A stretch of DNA of 64,000 bases, taken from Bdellovibrionales bacterium RIFCSPHIGHO2_01_FULL_40_29. Lineage in GTDB: Bacteria; Bdellovibrionota; Bdellovibrionia; Bdellovibrionales; Bdellovibrionaceae. Location of the stretch: assembly GCA_001771815.1 (NCBI GenBank), contig MEPU01000004.1:434001-498000 (forward strand), given 5' to 3'. Positions 41,083 to 48,109 of this stretch are shown here, one piece after another. Below the pieces are notes generated by a model. The model was given only the letters and a program-made list of their open reading frames with translations, had not been told where the DNA came from and did no database searches. The first letter of the stretch is position 1, and each line of letters starts with the position of its first letter. Position numbers and translations under genes: made by a program.

Positions 41083-41117
41083 AAAAAACCACAGGTGCCT
41101 TTAACAGCAACTGTGGT
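41083..41117 (-). terminator. Attenuator-like terminator between rplL and rpoB
   Basis: In the minus-strand RNA, ACCACAG (41117-41111) pairs with CTGTGGT (41094-41088), and a TGC/GCA pair extends the helix. A run of T follows at once. It sits where E. coli has the partial rplL-rpoB terminator that lowers polymerase-subunit expression relative to L7/L12. Confidence 0.8.
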
Positions 41118-41137
41118 CAAATTCAGATACAATACAA

Positions 41138-41503
41138 TTACTTAACAGTAACTTTAGCGCCGGCTGTCTCAAGAGCTTTCTTGATTTTTTCAGCTTCTTC
41201 TTTAGTTGCGCCTTCTTTAACTGCTTTTCCACCAGCTTCAACTAAGCCTTTTGCTTCAGCTAAGCCTAAACCAGTGATAGCACGAACTTCTTTGATTACG
41301 TTAATTTTGTTCGCACCAGCATCAACTAGAATAACGTCAAAAGCTGTTTGAGCTTCAGCAGCAGGTCCAGCAGCAGCCGCAGCAGCTACAGGAGCAGCAG
41401 CAGAAACGCCCCACTTCTCTTCTAAAGTTTTTACTAATTCAGCAATTTCTAAAACTGTCTTGCCTGATAATTCTGTTACTAATTGTTCATTTGATAATGC
41501 CAT
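41138..41503 (-). CDS. rplL: 50S ribosomal protein L7/L12
   Basis: L7/L12 is the multicopy stalk protein that recruits translation GTPases. The start MALSNEQLV at 41503 is favoured because AAGGA lies 7 bp before it; an ATG two codons earlier would be too close. The 121-aa product has the N-terminal dimer domain, an Ala/Pro-rich hinge and the C-terminal domain ([20 protein letters not shown]). It follows rplJ after 23 bp. Confidence 0.99.
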   Translation of the reverse strand: MALSNEQLVTELSGKTVLEIAELVKTLEEKWGVSAAAPVAAAAAAGPAAEAQTAFDVILVDAGANKINVIKEVRAITGLGLAEAKGLVEAGGKAVKEGATKEEAEKIKKALETAGAKVTVK

Positions 41504-41526
41504 GTTCATTTCCTTCTTTAAATTAA

Positions 41527-42051
41527 TTAAGTTTGTGGTGCAGCAGCTGTTTCTTCAGCAGGTGCAGCGTCTTTAGTTGCGTAAACATTCAATACACGTG
41601 CTAATCGAGCAGATGGCTCTTTTAACAAACATAAGAATTGTGCTCGTAATTGATCTTTGCCAGGCAATGTCGCCAAGAACTTGATTTTATTTGTATCAAG
41701 CGCCTCACCATCCATCATACCTGTTTTGATTTTTAGAGCTTCAACATCTTTTCCAAAATCAGCTAATGTTTTTGCAACACCAACAACTTCATTGAATGCG
41801 AATACAATTGCATTCGTACCCTTCATTGTTGATTCAAAAGCTGTGCTGATCGTTGGATGATCTTTGAATGCACGTTTCGCCAACGTGTTTCGCACGACCT
41901 TCATCTCAGACTCTGCAGCGTGAAGCTTTTTACGTAACGATGTTACTTGCTCCACTTTCATGCCCTTAAAGTCTACGACAAAGGCACCTTTAGCCTTAGC
42001 TAATTTTTCAGAGATCAACTTGATGTCTGTATCTTTTTCAGCTCTTAACAT
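41527..42051 (-). CDS. rplJ: 50S ribosomal protein L10
   Basis: L10 anchors L7/L12 dimers to the 50S stalk base and in many bacteria represses its own mRNA. The 174 residues show [29 protein letters not shown] and a C-terminal helix ending in an Ala/Glu-rich tail. A 156-nt leader separates it from rplA, consistent with leader control. Confidence 0.98.
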   Translation of the reverse strand: MLRAEKDTDIKLISEKLAKAKGAFVVDFKGMKVEQVTSLRKKLHAAESEMKVVRNTLAKRAFKDHPTISTAFESTMKGTNAIVFAFNEVVGVAKTLADFGKDVEALKIKTGMMDGEALDTNKIKFLATLPGKDQLRAQFLCLLKEPSARLARVLNVYATKDAAPAEETAAAPQT

Positions 42052-42207
42052 ATCGGAACCTCCCTTCGTGAGTTTTAAGAACGTCCGTCTCGAGTGGCCT
42101 TAAAGAGAGAACCCATTCCTCGCTTTAAATTTAGGTCTGCCAATTGTGAATTCTCACGCTTAGCTTAGACACCAGCTTTCACCGACGCTCTAGTTTAAAA
42201 AATACAA
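42052..42207 (-). promoter_or_regulatory. Candidate L10 leader region of rplJL
   Basis: This 156-nt gap between rplA and rplJ is where bacteria usually keep the L10(L12)4-binding leader. In the minus-strand RNA, TTAAAG (42128-42123) and CTTTAA (42105-42100) pair, with an inner GAG/CTC, closing a loop that contains GGAATGGG. A smaller GTGA/TCAC hairpin precedes it. I matched position and general shape only, not a covariance model. Confidence 0.4.
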
Positions 42208-42906
42208 CTACTCTTCAGATCCTGCCATCGCTTCATTTGCGTCAAGGCGAACGCCCGGACCCATTGTTGAAGCAATTGATAAAGATCGCAGGTAAGTCCC
42301 TTTTGATGTTGCTGGTTTTGATTTAATAATCGCACCCATAAATACATCAAAATTGTCTTTCAACTTCTGAGCTCCCATTGATTTGCGACCAATAGAAACA
42401 TGAACAATACCAGCTTTATCAACGCGGAAATCCAATTTACCCTTTTTCTCTGCGGTAACGGCTTCGCCAACGTTCATTGTTACTGTTCCAACTTTAGGAT
42501 TTGGCATTAAACCACGAGGTCCAAGAACCTTAGCCACTTTAGAAACAGTCGCCATCATATCTGGAGTTGCAATACACTTATCGAATTCCAACCAACCTTC
42601 GTTGATTTTAGCAACGAGATCGTCTGCACCAACAAAATCAGCTCCAGCATTTTTTGCTTCAGCCTCTTTTGGTCCTTTAGCAAAAACCACAACGCGCACT
42701 GCTTTACCAAGACCATGAGGCAATGCGATTGCACCACGAACTTGTTGATCAGATTGCTTTGGATCAATACCCAAACGAACCGCCACATCAATAGACTCGT
42801 CAAATTTAGCGGGAGCTGTCTCGATAGCTAATTTGATACCGTCTGCGAAATTATACTTTTTTGTGCTATCTACTTTTTTTGCAGATGCTTGAAATTTTTT
42901 TCCCAT
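42208..42906 (-). CDS. rplA: 50S ribosomal protein L1
   Basis: L1 forms the mobile stalk at the E site and releases deacylated tRNA; in E. coli it represses the L11 operon. The 232-aa product has FDESIDVAVRLGIDPKQSDQ, the inserted second domain and the signature PRGLMPNPKVGTVT. It lies 8 bp after rplK. Confidence 0.99.
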   Translation of the reverse strand: MGKKFQASAKKVDSTKKYNFADGIKLAIETAPAKFDESIDVAVRLGIDPKQSDQQVRGAIALPHGLGKAVRVVVFAKGPKEAEAKNAGADFVGADDLVAKINEGWLEFDKCIATPDMMATVSKVAKVLGPRGLMPNPKVGTVTMNVGEAVTAEKKGKLDFRVDKAGIVHVSIGRKSMGAQKLKDNFDVFMGAIIKSKPATSKGTYLRSLSIASTMGPGVRLDANEAMAGSEE

Positions 42907-42914
42907 ATTTCCGC

Positions 42915-43340
42915 CTAATCCTGTACTTCGATACCCATGCTCTTAGCAGTTCCAGCAACTTGTGACATTGCTGATTCTACTTTTACACAGTTTAAGTCTG
43001 GCAACTTAGTCGTTGCGATTGTTCTGATTTGGTCTTGCTTAATTTTTCCGACCTTATCTTTTTGTGGCATTTTAGAACCTGATTCTAATTTTAATGCCTT
43101 CTTGATTAACGAAGATACCGGAGACGTTTTGGTAATGAATGTAAACGATCGATCCTGGTAAACAGTAATAATGATCGGAACGATAGCGTCACCTAACGCT
43201 TGCGTCTTAGCATTGAACTGCTTGCAGAATTCCATGATGTTTACCCCATGTTGTCCAAGTGCCGGTCCAACGGGTGGAGCTGGATTCGCTTTCCCTGCCG
43301 GTATCTGTAGCTTAATCATACCTGTAACTTTTTTTGCCAT
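42915..43340 (-). CDS. rplK: 50S ribosomal protein L11
   Basis: L11 forms the GTPase-associated centre with 23S rRNA and is needed for RelA sensing. The ATG at 43340 gives 141 aa ([20 protein letters not shown]), the usual length; an in-frame GTG three codons earlier is less likely. The [20 protein letters not shown] motif is intact. nusG lies 72 bp upstream. Confidence 0.99.
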   Translation of the reverse strand: MAKKVTGMIKLQIPAGKANPAPPVGPALGQHGVNIMEFCKQFNAKTQALGDAIVPIIITVYQDRSFTFITKTSPVSSLIKKALKLESGSKMPQKDKVGKIKQDQIRTIATTKLPDLNCVKVESAMSQVAGTAKSMGIEVQD

Positions 43341-43412
43341 GATTCCCACTTATTGTAATAGGGTTTACTTTTCTTATTAGACCCCCATGGCCCAATAAGA
43401 TTTAAAATCTAC

Positions 43413-43946
43413 TTAAGTCTTTTCAACTTGAACAAAATCTAACTCCACCGGAGTAGGTCGTCCAAAAATTGTAACCAATACTTTTACTTTGGCTTTGTCT
43501 TCATTGATATCTTCTACAGTTCCATTAAAAGAACTGAATGGGCCATCAACAACCACAACCTGCTCGCCAACCGAAAAGTTCACTTTTGCTCGAGGTTTTT
43601 CGCCCAATCCAGCCATCTGCTGAGTGACTCGCATCACCTCATGCTCCGGAACTTCTGGAGGACGAGTTTTAGTTCCCCCAACAAAACCAGAAACTTTTGA
43701 AGAATTTTTCACTAAATGCCATGTTTGATCATTCAAAATCATTTGGACAAAAATATATCCCGGGAAAAATTTACGAGACTTTGTTGTTTTCTGACCCTTT
43801 ACCAATTCAACAACATTTTCTGCTGGAATCAGAATGTCGCCAAACATCGCTTCCATTTTATTGGAGCGAATTTTTTCCTCAATAGCAGTCTTTGCTGTAT
43901 TTTCACAGCTAGTCTGAACGTTAACAATGTACCATTTCTTATCCAT
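43413..43946 (-). CDS. nusG: Transcription termination/antitermination factor NusG
   Basis: NusG binds RNA polymerase through its N-terminal NGN domain and Rho or S10 through its C-terminal KOW domain. The 177-aa product has KKWYIVNVQTSCE, the KSRKFFPGYIFVQM stretch and the KOW motif VGEQVVVVDGPFSSFNGTVE. It follows secE by 8 bp, as in most bacteria. Confidence 0.99.
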   Translation of the reverse strand: MDKKWYIVNVQTSCENTAKTAIEEKIRSNKMEAMFGDILIPAENVVELVKGQKTTKSRKFFPGYIFVQMILNDQTWHLVKNSSKVSGFVGGTKTRPPEVPEHEVMRVTQQMAGLGEKPRAKVNFSVGEQVVVVDGPFSSFNGTVEDINEDKAKVKVLVTIFGRPTPVELDFVQVEKT

Positions 43947-43954
43947 GCTAACTC

Positions 43955-44332
43955 CTACTTCATTAATTGATTCAGAACAAAAGCCGAAAACATATCGAAC
44001 ACACTCACAATCACACTAGAAATAATAACCATAATAATTACAATGATTGTCATGCCTCGAGTGTCTTTAACAGGAGGCCAGACAACTTTTTTCACTTCAG
44101 CAATGACTTCGTCAGCCCAAGTTAAAGTTTTTTTATTAAACTGAAGATAAAAGAACAATGACAGACCGACCGCAACTGGAAGTCCATGTCGAAATAAATC
44201 ATAATTCATAGCTTTTGCAATGGGGCCGAATGCGCCAGAAAAAACCTTCAACAATGTTGAAAGAGTAAATCCCATCAACGCCGCAAAACTGACGAAGGTG
44301 AGTGTTAGAATTTTTGAATTTGTTTTATCCAT
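43955..44332 (-). CDS. secE: Preprotein translocase subunit SecE
   Basis: SecE clamps SecY in the inner membrane. The 125-aa form has three membrane helices, like E. coli SecE: two N-terminal ones near residues 8-30 and 48-62, and the essential third one. The amphipathic helix EVIAEVKKVVWPPVKDT that precedes helix three is canonical. The gene lies between tRNA-Trp and nusG; two hairpins fill the spacer before it. Confidence 0.97.
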   Translation of the reverse strand: MDKTNSKILTLTFVSFAALMGFTLSTLLKVFSGAFGPIAKAMNYDLFRHGLPVAVGLSLFFYLQFNKKTLTWADEVIAEVKKVVWPPVKDTRGMTIIVIIMVIISSVIVSVFDMFSAFVLNQLMK

Positions 44333-44381
44333 TTGAAAACCTCTAGCGTTTCAAAAAAAAATTGTTCAGTACAACTTGAGT

Positions 44382-44415
44382 GAGTACTTATTTTTAAAAT
44401 CAAAAATAAATACTC
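44382..44415 (-). repeat. Hairpin between tRNA-Trp and secE
   Basis: An inverted repeat of about 14 bp with one mismatch (44382-44395 against 44402-44415) with a 6-nt loop, very AT-rich. With the hairpin beside the tRNA 3' end it fills most of the 109-bp spacer. A run of T further on (44360-44353) is 22 nt away, so it is not a clean terminator. A role in tRNA/mRNA processing is possible. Confidence 0.55.
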
Positions 44416-44421
44416 TTCAAC

Positions 44422-44445
44422 GCCATTTAAATAAATTTAAATGGC
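44422..44445 (-). repeat. Perfect 10-bp hairpin overlapping the tRNA-Trp 3' end
   Basis: GCCATTTAAA and TTTAAATGGC (44422-44431 and 44436-44445) are perfect inverted copies with a 4-nt loop. In the transcript the 5' arm contains the discriminator base and the CCA of tRNA-Trp, so the hairpin would sequester the mature tRNA 3' end until processing. Confidence 0.7.
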
Positions 44446-44517
44446 AGGGCAAGAGGGATTCGAACCCACGACCTAACGATTTGGAGTCGTTCGCTCTACC
44501 GCTGGAGCTATTGCCCT
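44442..44517 (-). tRNA. tRNA-Trp (anticodon CCA)
   Basis: The 76-nt cloverleaf has acceptor AGGGCAA/TTGCCCT, D-arm GCTCCAGCGGTAGAGC, anticodon loop CTCCAAA with CCA at 34-36, T-arm GGGTTCGAATCCC and an encoded CCA end. It lies between tuf and secE, as in many bacteria. Confidence 0.97.
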
Positions 44518-44537
44518 CTAGTTGACACAAGACGCAG

Positions 44538-44567
44538 AATATAACTCTAAAAAGGCAAAGGGGACAA
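44538..44567 (-). promoter_or_regulatory. Promoter for tRNA-Trp/secE, embedded in the tuf terminator
   Basis: On the minus strand TTGTCC (44567-44562), an 18-bp spacer and TATATT (44543-44538) lie 20 bp before tRNA-Trp. The -35 box falls in the descending arm of the tuf terminator, so termination and re-initiation share the same bases. Confidence 0.5.
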
Positions 44568-44585
44568 CAGTTAAGTTATCCCCTT
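44548..44585 (-). terminator. Rho-independent terminator after tuf
   Basis: In the minus-strand RNA AAGGGGATAAC (44585-44575) pairs with GTTGTCCCCTT (44568-44558), an 11-bp stem with one G-U pair and a 6-nt loop. TGCCTTTTT follows. It ends transcription from the tRNA-tuf unit. Confidence 0.85.
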
Positions 44586-44646
44586 GGCTTGATTTTTGAA
44601 AAAATGTTCAAACTGCTCAAAAACCGTATACTGCTATGCGTTAATA

Positions 44647-45837
44647 TTACTCAACGATTTCAGTAACAACGCCGGCACCAACAGTACGGCCACCTTCGCG
44701 AATCGCAAAACGTAGTCCCATCTCCATAGCGATCGGTGTGATTAACTCAACGTTAACTTCGATCTTATCGCCAGGCATAACCATTTCAGTTCCAGCTTTC
44801 AATGTAACAACACCTGTCACGTCAGTTGTACGGAAGTAAAACTGTGGACGGTAGTTCGTAAAGAATGGAGTGTGACGTCCGCCTTCTTCTTTAGTCAGGA
44901 TGTAAGCCTCACCTTTGAATTTTTTATGCGGCTTAACTGTTCCTGGCTTAGCAAGAACTTGCCCACGCTCAACGTCTTCTTTTTTAGTACCACGAAGTAA
45001 AACACCGCAGTTATCGCCAGCTTGACCTTCATCAAGAAGCTTACGGAACATTTCGATTCCAGTTACAGTTGTTTTTTGAGTTGGACGGATACCAATGATT
45101 TCGATCTCGTCATTCACTTTAACGATTCCGCGCTCAACACGACCAGTAACAACAGTTCCACGACCAGAGATTGAGAACACGTCCTCAACTGGCATTAAGA
45201 ATGTCTTGTCGATAGCACGAGCTGGTTGTGGAATATAAGTGTCACAAGCTTCCATCAACTTCATGATAGATTGTGTTCCCAATTCAGAATCAACACCCTC
45301 TAAACCAAGTTTAGCAGAACCACGAATAATAGGAATATCATCACCAGGGAATTCATACTTAGATAAAAGTTCGCGAATTTCCATTTCAACTAATTCAAGT
45401 AATTCTTTGTCATCAACCATGTCACATTTATTCATGAACACAACAAGTGCCGGAACACCAACTTGACGAGCAAGTAAGATGTGCTCACGAGTTTGTGGCA
45501 TTGGACCATCTGCTGCAGAAACAACAAGGATACCACCATCCATTTGAGCGGCACCAGTGATCATATTCTTAACGTAGTCAGCATGTCCTGGGCAGTCAAC
45601 GTGTGCGTAGTGACGATTTGCAGTCTCATACTCAACGTGAGTTGTAGAAATTGTGATACCACGCTCTTTCTCTTCAGGAGACTTATCGATTTGATCGTAA
45701 GCCATAGCTTTACCACCACCCAACTTCGATAGAGTTGTTGTGATTGCTGCTGTTAAAGTTGTTTTACCATGATCGACGTGACCAATTGTGCCGATGTTTA
45801 CATGGGGCTTCGTTCTGTTAAATTTCTCTTTAGACAT
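44647..45837 (-). CDS. tuf: Translation elongation factor Tu
   Basis: EF-Tu delivers aminoacyl-tRNA to the ribosome. The 396-aa product has G1 [10 protein letters not shown]2 RGITI, G3 DCPGH, G4 NKCD and domains II and III of normal length. This is the only tuf in the window; the str operon has none. It lies about 100 bp after four tRNA genes, the thrU-tyrU-glyT-thrT-tufB order known from E. coli, and is followed by a terminator. Confidence 0.99.
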   Translation of the reverse strand: MSKEKFNRTKPHVNIGTIGHVDHGKTTLTAAITTTLSKLGGGKAMAYDQIDKSPEEKERGITISTTHVEYETANRHYAHVDCPGHADYVKNMITGAAQMDGGILVVSAADGPMPQTREHILLARQVGVPALVVFMNKCDMVDDKELLELVEMEIRELLSKYEFPGDDIPIIRGSAKLGLEGVDSELGTQSIMKLMEACDTYIPQPARAIDKTFLMPVEDVFSISGRGTVVTGRVERGIVKVNDEIEIIGIRPTQKTTVTGIEMFRKLLDEGQAGDNCGVLLRGTKKEDVERGQVLAKPGTVKPHKKFKGEAYILTKEEGGRHTPFFTNYRPQFYFRTTDVTGVVTLKAGTEMVMPGDKIEVNVELITPIAMEMGLRFAIREGGRTVGAGVVTEIVE

Positions 45838-45937
45838 TATATCCTCCTGCAGAGATTGTTATTATATTTTTGTTTCTAAACCTTTTTAAATCTTAAAACT
45901 CTTAAAACTAAATCAAACTCAAACCACTCAAATATTT

Positions 45938-46012
45938 TGGAGCCCGTGATCGGAGCCGAACCGACGACCTCACCCTTACCAAGGGTGTGCTCTACCACTG
46001 AGCTACACGGGC
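45938..46012 (-). tRNA. tRNA-Thr (anticodon GGT)
   Basis: The 75-nt gene has acceptor GCCCGTG/CACGGGC, D-arm TAGCTCAGTGGTAGAGCA, anticodon loop TTGGTAA with GGT, T-arm TCGGTTCGGCTCCGA and an encoded CCA. It is the last tRNA before tuf. Confidence 0.96.
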
Positions 46013-46030
46013 GCTACCCGTTTAAAAATT

Positions 46031-46107
46031 TGGAGCGGGGAACGGGTCTCGAACCCGCAACCCTCTGCTTGGAAGGCAGATACTCTAGCCAATTGAGCTA
46101 CCCCCGC
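46031..46107 (-). tRNA. tRNA-Gly (anticodon TCC)
   Basis: The 77-nt gene has acceptor GCGGGGG/TCCCCGC (last pair G-U), anticodon loop CTTCCAA with TCC, T-arm CGGGTTCGAGACCCG and an encoded CCA. It lies between tRNA-Tyr and tRNA-Thr(GGT). Confidence 0.96.
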
Positions 46108-46190
46108 TCGGGTTTCAAATTTTTGCGACTGTACAGCTGCTAACCAACTGTGGCTGTTAGAACCAAACTCGATCTCTTTCGAAAAAGATT

Positions 46191-46276
46191 TGGTGGGCAG
46201 GGAAGGATTCGAACCTTCGTAGACCGAAGCCAGCAGATTTACAGTCTGCCCCCTTTAGCCACTCGGGCACCTACCC
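46191..46276 (-). tRNA. tRNA-Tyr (anticodon GTA)
   Basis: The 86-nt class II gene has acceptor GGGTAGG/CCTGCCC, anticodon loop CTGTAAA with GTA, a long variable arm (CTGGCTTCGGTCTACG region), T-arm AGGTTCGAATCCT and an encoded CCA. Confidence 0.97.
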
Positions 46277-46301
46277 AAACAGATGCACACTCGCAAAAAT
46301 T

Positions 46302-46377
46302 TGGAGCTGGTTATGGGACTCGAACCCGCAACCTGCTGATTACAAATCAGCTGCTCTACCAATTGAGCTAAACCAGC
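46302..46377 (-). tRNA. tRNA-Thr (anticodon TGT)
   Basis: The 76-nt gene has acceptor GCTGGTT/AACCAGC, anticodon loop TTTGTAA with TGT, T-arm CGGGTTCGAGTCCCA and an encoded CCA. It is the first gene of the tRNA-tuf unit. Confidence 0.97.
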
Positions 46378-46397
46378 AACATTCAGACATAAGTCGA

Positions 46398-46426
46398 ACA
46401 ATAAAAAATTTCGCTTACAGCTGCAA
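46398..46426 (-). promoter_or_regulatory. Promoter of the tRNA-tuf unit
   Basis: On the minus strand TTGCAG (46426-46421), a 17-bp spacer and TATTGT (46403-46398) place the start about 10 nt before tRNA-Thr(TGT). A second candidate, TTGACC-17-TAGAAA (46462-46434), lies upstream. Tandem promoters are common for stable RNA. Confidence 0.6.
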
Positions 46427-46480
46427 ACTGAAATTTCTACTGGAACAAGGGATCGAGGTCAAAATAATTTTATGCGGTTC

Positions 46481-47380
46481 CTATTTTTTTGAATTCCACT
46501 GGCGCTTGGTTTCTGCAATTGCCAAAGCCGCAGACACCGAAACGTTATAGCTAGCATCTGATGATAACTGCGGAATGCTCACTAATTCATCACAAATTTT
46601 CTCGGTTGTGGTTCTCAGACCTTTGTCCTCAGCACCCAAAACCCAAATGACTTTATCTGGGAACTGAATATCGTAAATTGTTTTTTTCGCTCGGTGACTG
46701 AGACCATAAACCCAAAATCCGGCTTGCTTGAGAGTCTCAAATGGCTGCTGAAATTGGTTGTTCCTATAAATGGGAACATGCTCAACACCACCGCAGGCGA
46801 CTTTGCTGACAGTTGCCGTAACACCCACAGCCCGGTCATCGGGAATTATGACTCCGTGCACACCCATCAACCAACTTGTTCTGAGAACAGCTCCCAAATT
46901 GTGCGGATCTTCGACACCGTCAAGAGCCACAACAAGTCCGTGATCTTCCCAACCCAAATCTTTGTAATTAAATTCTGGCGTCTCATTTGAAAAAACAACC
47001 GCCCCTTGATGCGAATGACACAATTGAAATAATTGAGCCTCTGGTTTTTCTTCGAATTTAATTTTCAGGGTATTCAATGAATCGACAATTTCTCGTAATT
47101 CCGCTGAAGTTTTCCAGTTATTTTGAAGGATAGCGGCCTGCACAGACCGAGGACGCTTGTGCAATAATTCCTTGATCGCATGAGTGCCAGCAACTTGACG
47201 CCAACTGCGAGGGAAAGCCGGCTTTGCTTCACGAGTAGACTCCGAACGAGATCGTTGCACTCCTGCACCCGAAGATGGGCCTTTTTTGCGGTCATTTAAA
47301 GACTGCGCTTCTGAAGCTTTTGCAAATTTATTTACAGGACTTTTTTTACCGAAGCCCTTTGGGCGAAATGGTTTTTTCAT
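46481..47380 (-). CDS. rlmB: SpoU/TrmH-family RNA 2'-O-methyltransferase (RlmB-like)
   Basis: The 299-aa protein uses SAM to methylate a ribose 2'-hydroxyl, most likely of G2251-type 23S rRNA or a related site. A basic, low-complexity N-terminus (1-60) precedes a short substrate-binding domain. The knotted SpoU domain shows all three motifs: DGVEDPHNLGAVLRT, WVLGAEDKGLR and LSSDASYNVSVSAALAI. RlmB and TrmH are hard to separate by eye; the N-terminal domain (VAGTHAIKELL) favours RlmB. It is the last gene of the rib-ntrYX-proS-pyrF run, 39 bp after pyrF. Confidence 0.85.
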   Translation of the reverse strand: MKKPFRPKGFGKKSPVNKFAKASEAQSLNDRKKGPSSGAGVQRSRSESTREAKPAFPRSWRQVAGTHAIKELLHKRPRSVQAAILQNNWKTSAELREIVDSLNTLKIKFEEKPEAQLFQLCHSHQGAVVFSNETPEFNYKDLGWEDHGLVVALDGVEDPHNLGAVLRTSWLMGVHGVIIPDDRAVGVTATVSKVACGGVEHVPIYRNNQFQQPFETLKQAGFWVYGLSHRAKKTIYDIQFPDKVIWVLGAEDKGLRTTTEKICDELVSIPQLSSDASYNVSVSAALAIAETKRQWNSKK

Positions 47381-47419
47381 TGGACAACTTTCTGATGAAT
47401 AACTCTCGTTAAGAAAAAA

Positions 47420-48109
47420 CTAACAGCTCTCTAAAATCTCTAGAATTGTTTGTCGCGGCTGGGTTGATTTCAAGATGGTGCGACCCACAACTAAAGCTTG
47501 AGCTCCAGATTTCATGGCCTGCTTTGGTGTCATGACTCGTTTCTGATCTTGAGCCTCATCACTAGAAAGGCGGATTCCAGGTACAACCTTAAAGAAATCC
47601 TTTTGTGATAAAAACTCGAGCTCGTGTCCGGAGCAAACTAAACCGCGCAATCCCGATCTGTAAACTAGCTGAGATAAACTTCGTACATGATTTTCAACGG
47701 TCCATGAATGGAAATTTTCCGGGAATGAAGAATTTTCCCAGCTGGTCAGAATCGTTACCGCCAAAATTTTAAATGGCCGAATGCGATTGAGCTCAATCTC
47801 TAAGGCCGCAAGCCCTGTAAGCGCAACGAGTCCCGCCAGCGCATGAACAGTCACCAAGGTTGCCCCAGCTTGAAAACTGGCGCGAACGGCTGATTCCATC
47901 GTCGATGGAATATCAAAATACTTATTGTCGACAAAAACCGGAGCAATTTCTGAGAACTCCTGAACAAGGCTTGCTCCATACTTATAAACCAAGCGTGGAC
48001 CCACCTTCACTCCGCCAATCATATCACCAACATGATCCAAAATCTTTCGAGCATCTTCGATTGTATCGACATCCAAAGCTAAAATGACAGGATTTCGAAC
48101 AAAGGTCAT
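47420..48109 (-). CDS. pyrF: Orotidine 5'-phosphate decarboxylase
   Basis: This enzyme makes UMP from OMP, the last de novo pyrimidine step. The 229-aa protein has the catalytic tetrad region VDNKYFDIPST (Asp, Lys and Asp in DxKxxD), the N-terminal LALDVDT, the VTVHA strand and the C-terminal phosphate-binding VVPGIR and ALVVGRTI. It overlaps proS by 4 bp. Confidence 0.95.
   Translation of the reverse strand: MTFVRNPVILALDVDTIEDARKILDHVGDMIGGVKVGPRLVYKYGASLVQEFSEIAPVFVDNKYFDIPSTMESAVRASFQAGATLVTVHALAGLVALTGLAALEIELNRIRPFKILAVTILTSWENSSFPENFHSWTVENHVRSLSQLVYRSGLRGLVCSGHELEFLSQKDFFKVVPGIRLSSDEAQDQKRVMTPKQAMKSGAQALVVGRTILKSTQPRQTILEILESC

Noticed and set aside
45937-46371. Plus-strand frames across the tRNA cluster with GTGLEPAT- and GRIRTFV-like sequences
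   Set aside because: These are the well-known false proteins translated from antisense tRNA genes; the four tRNAs on the minus strand explain them.
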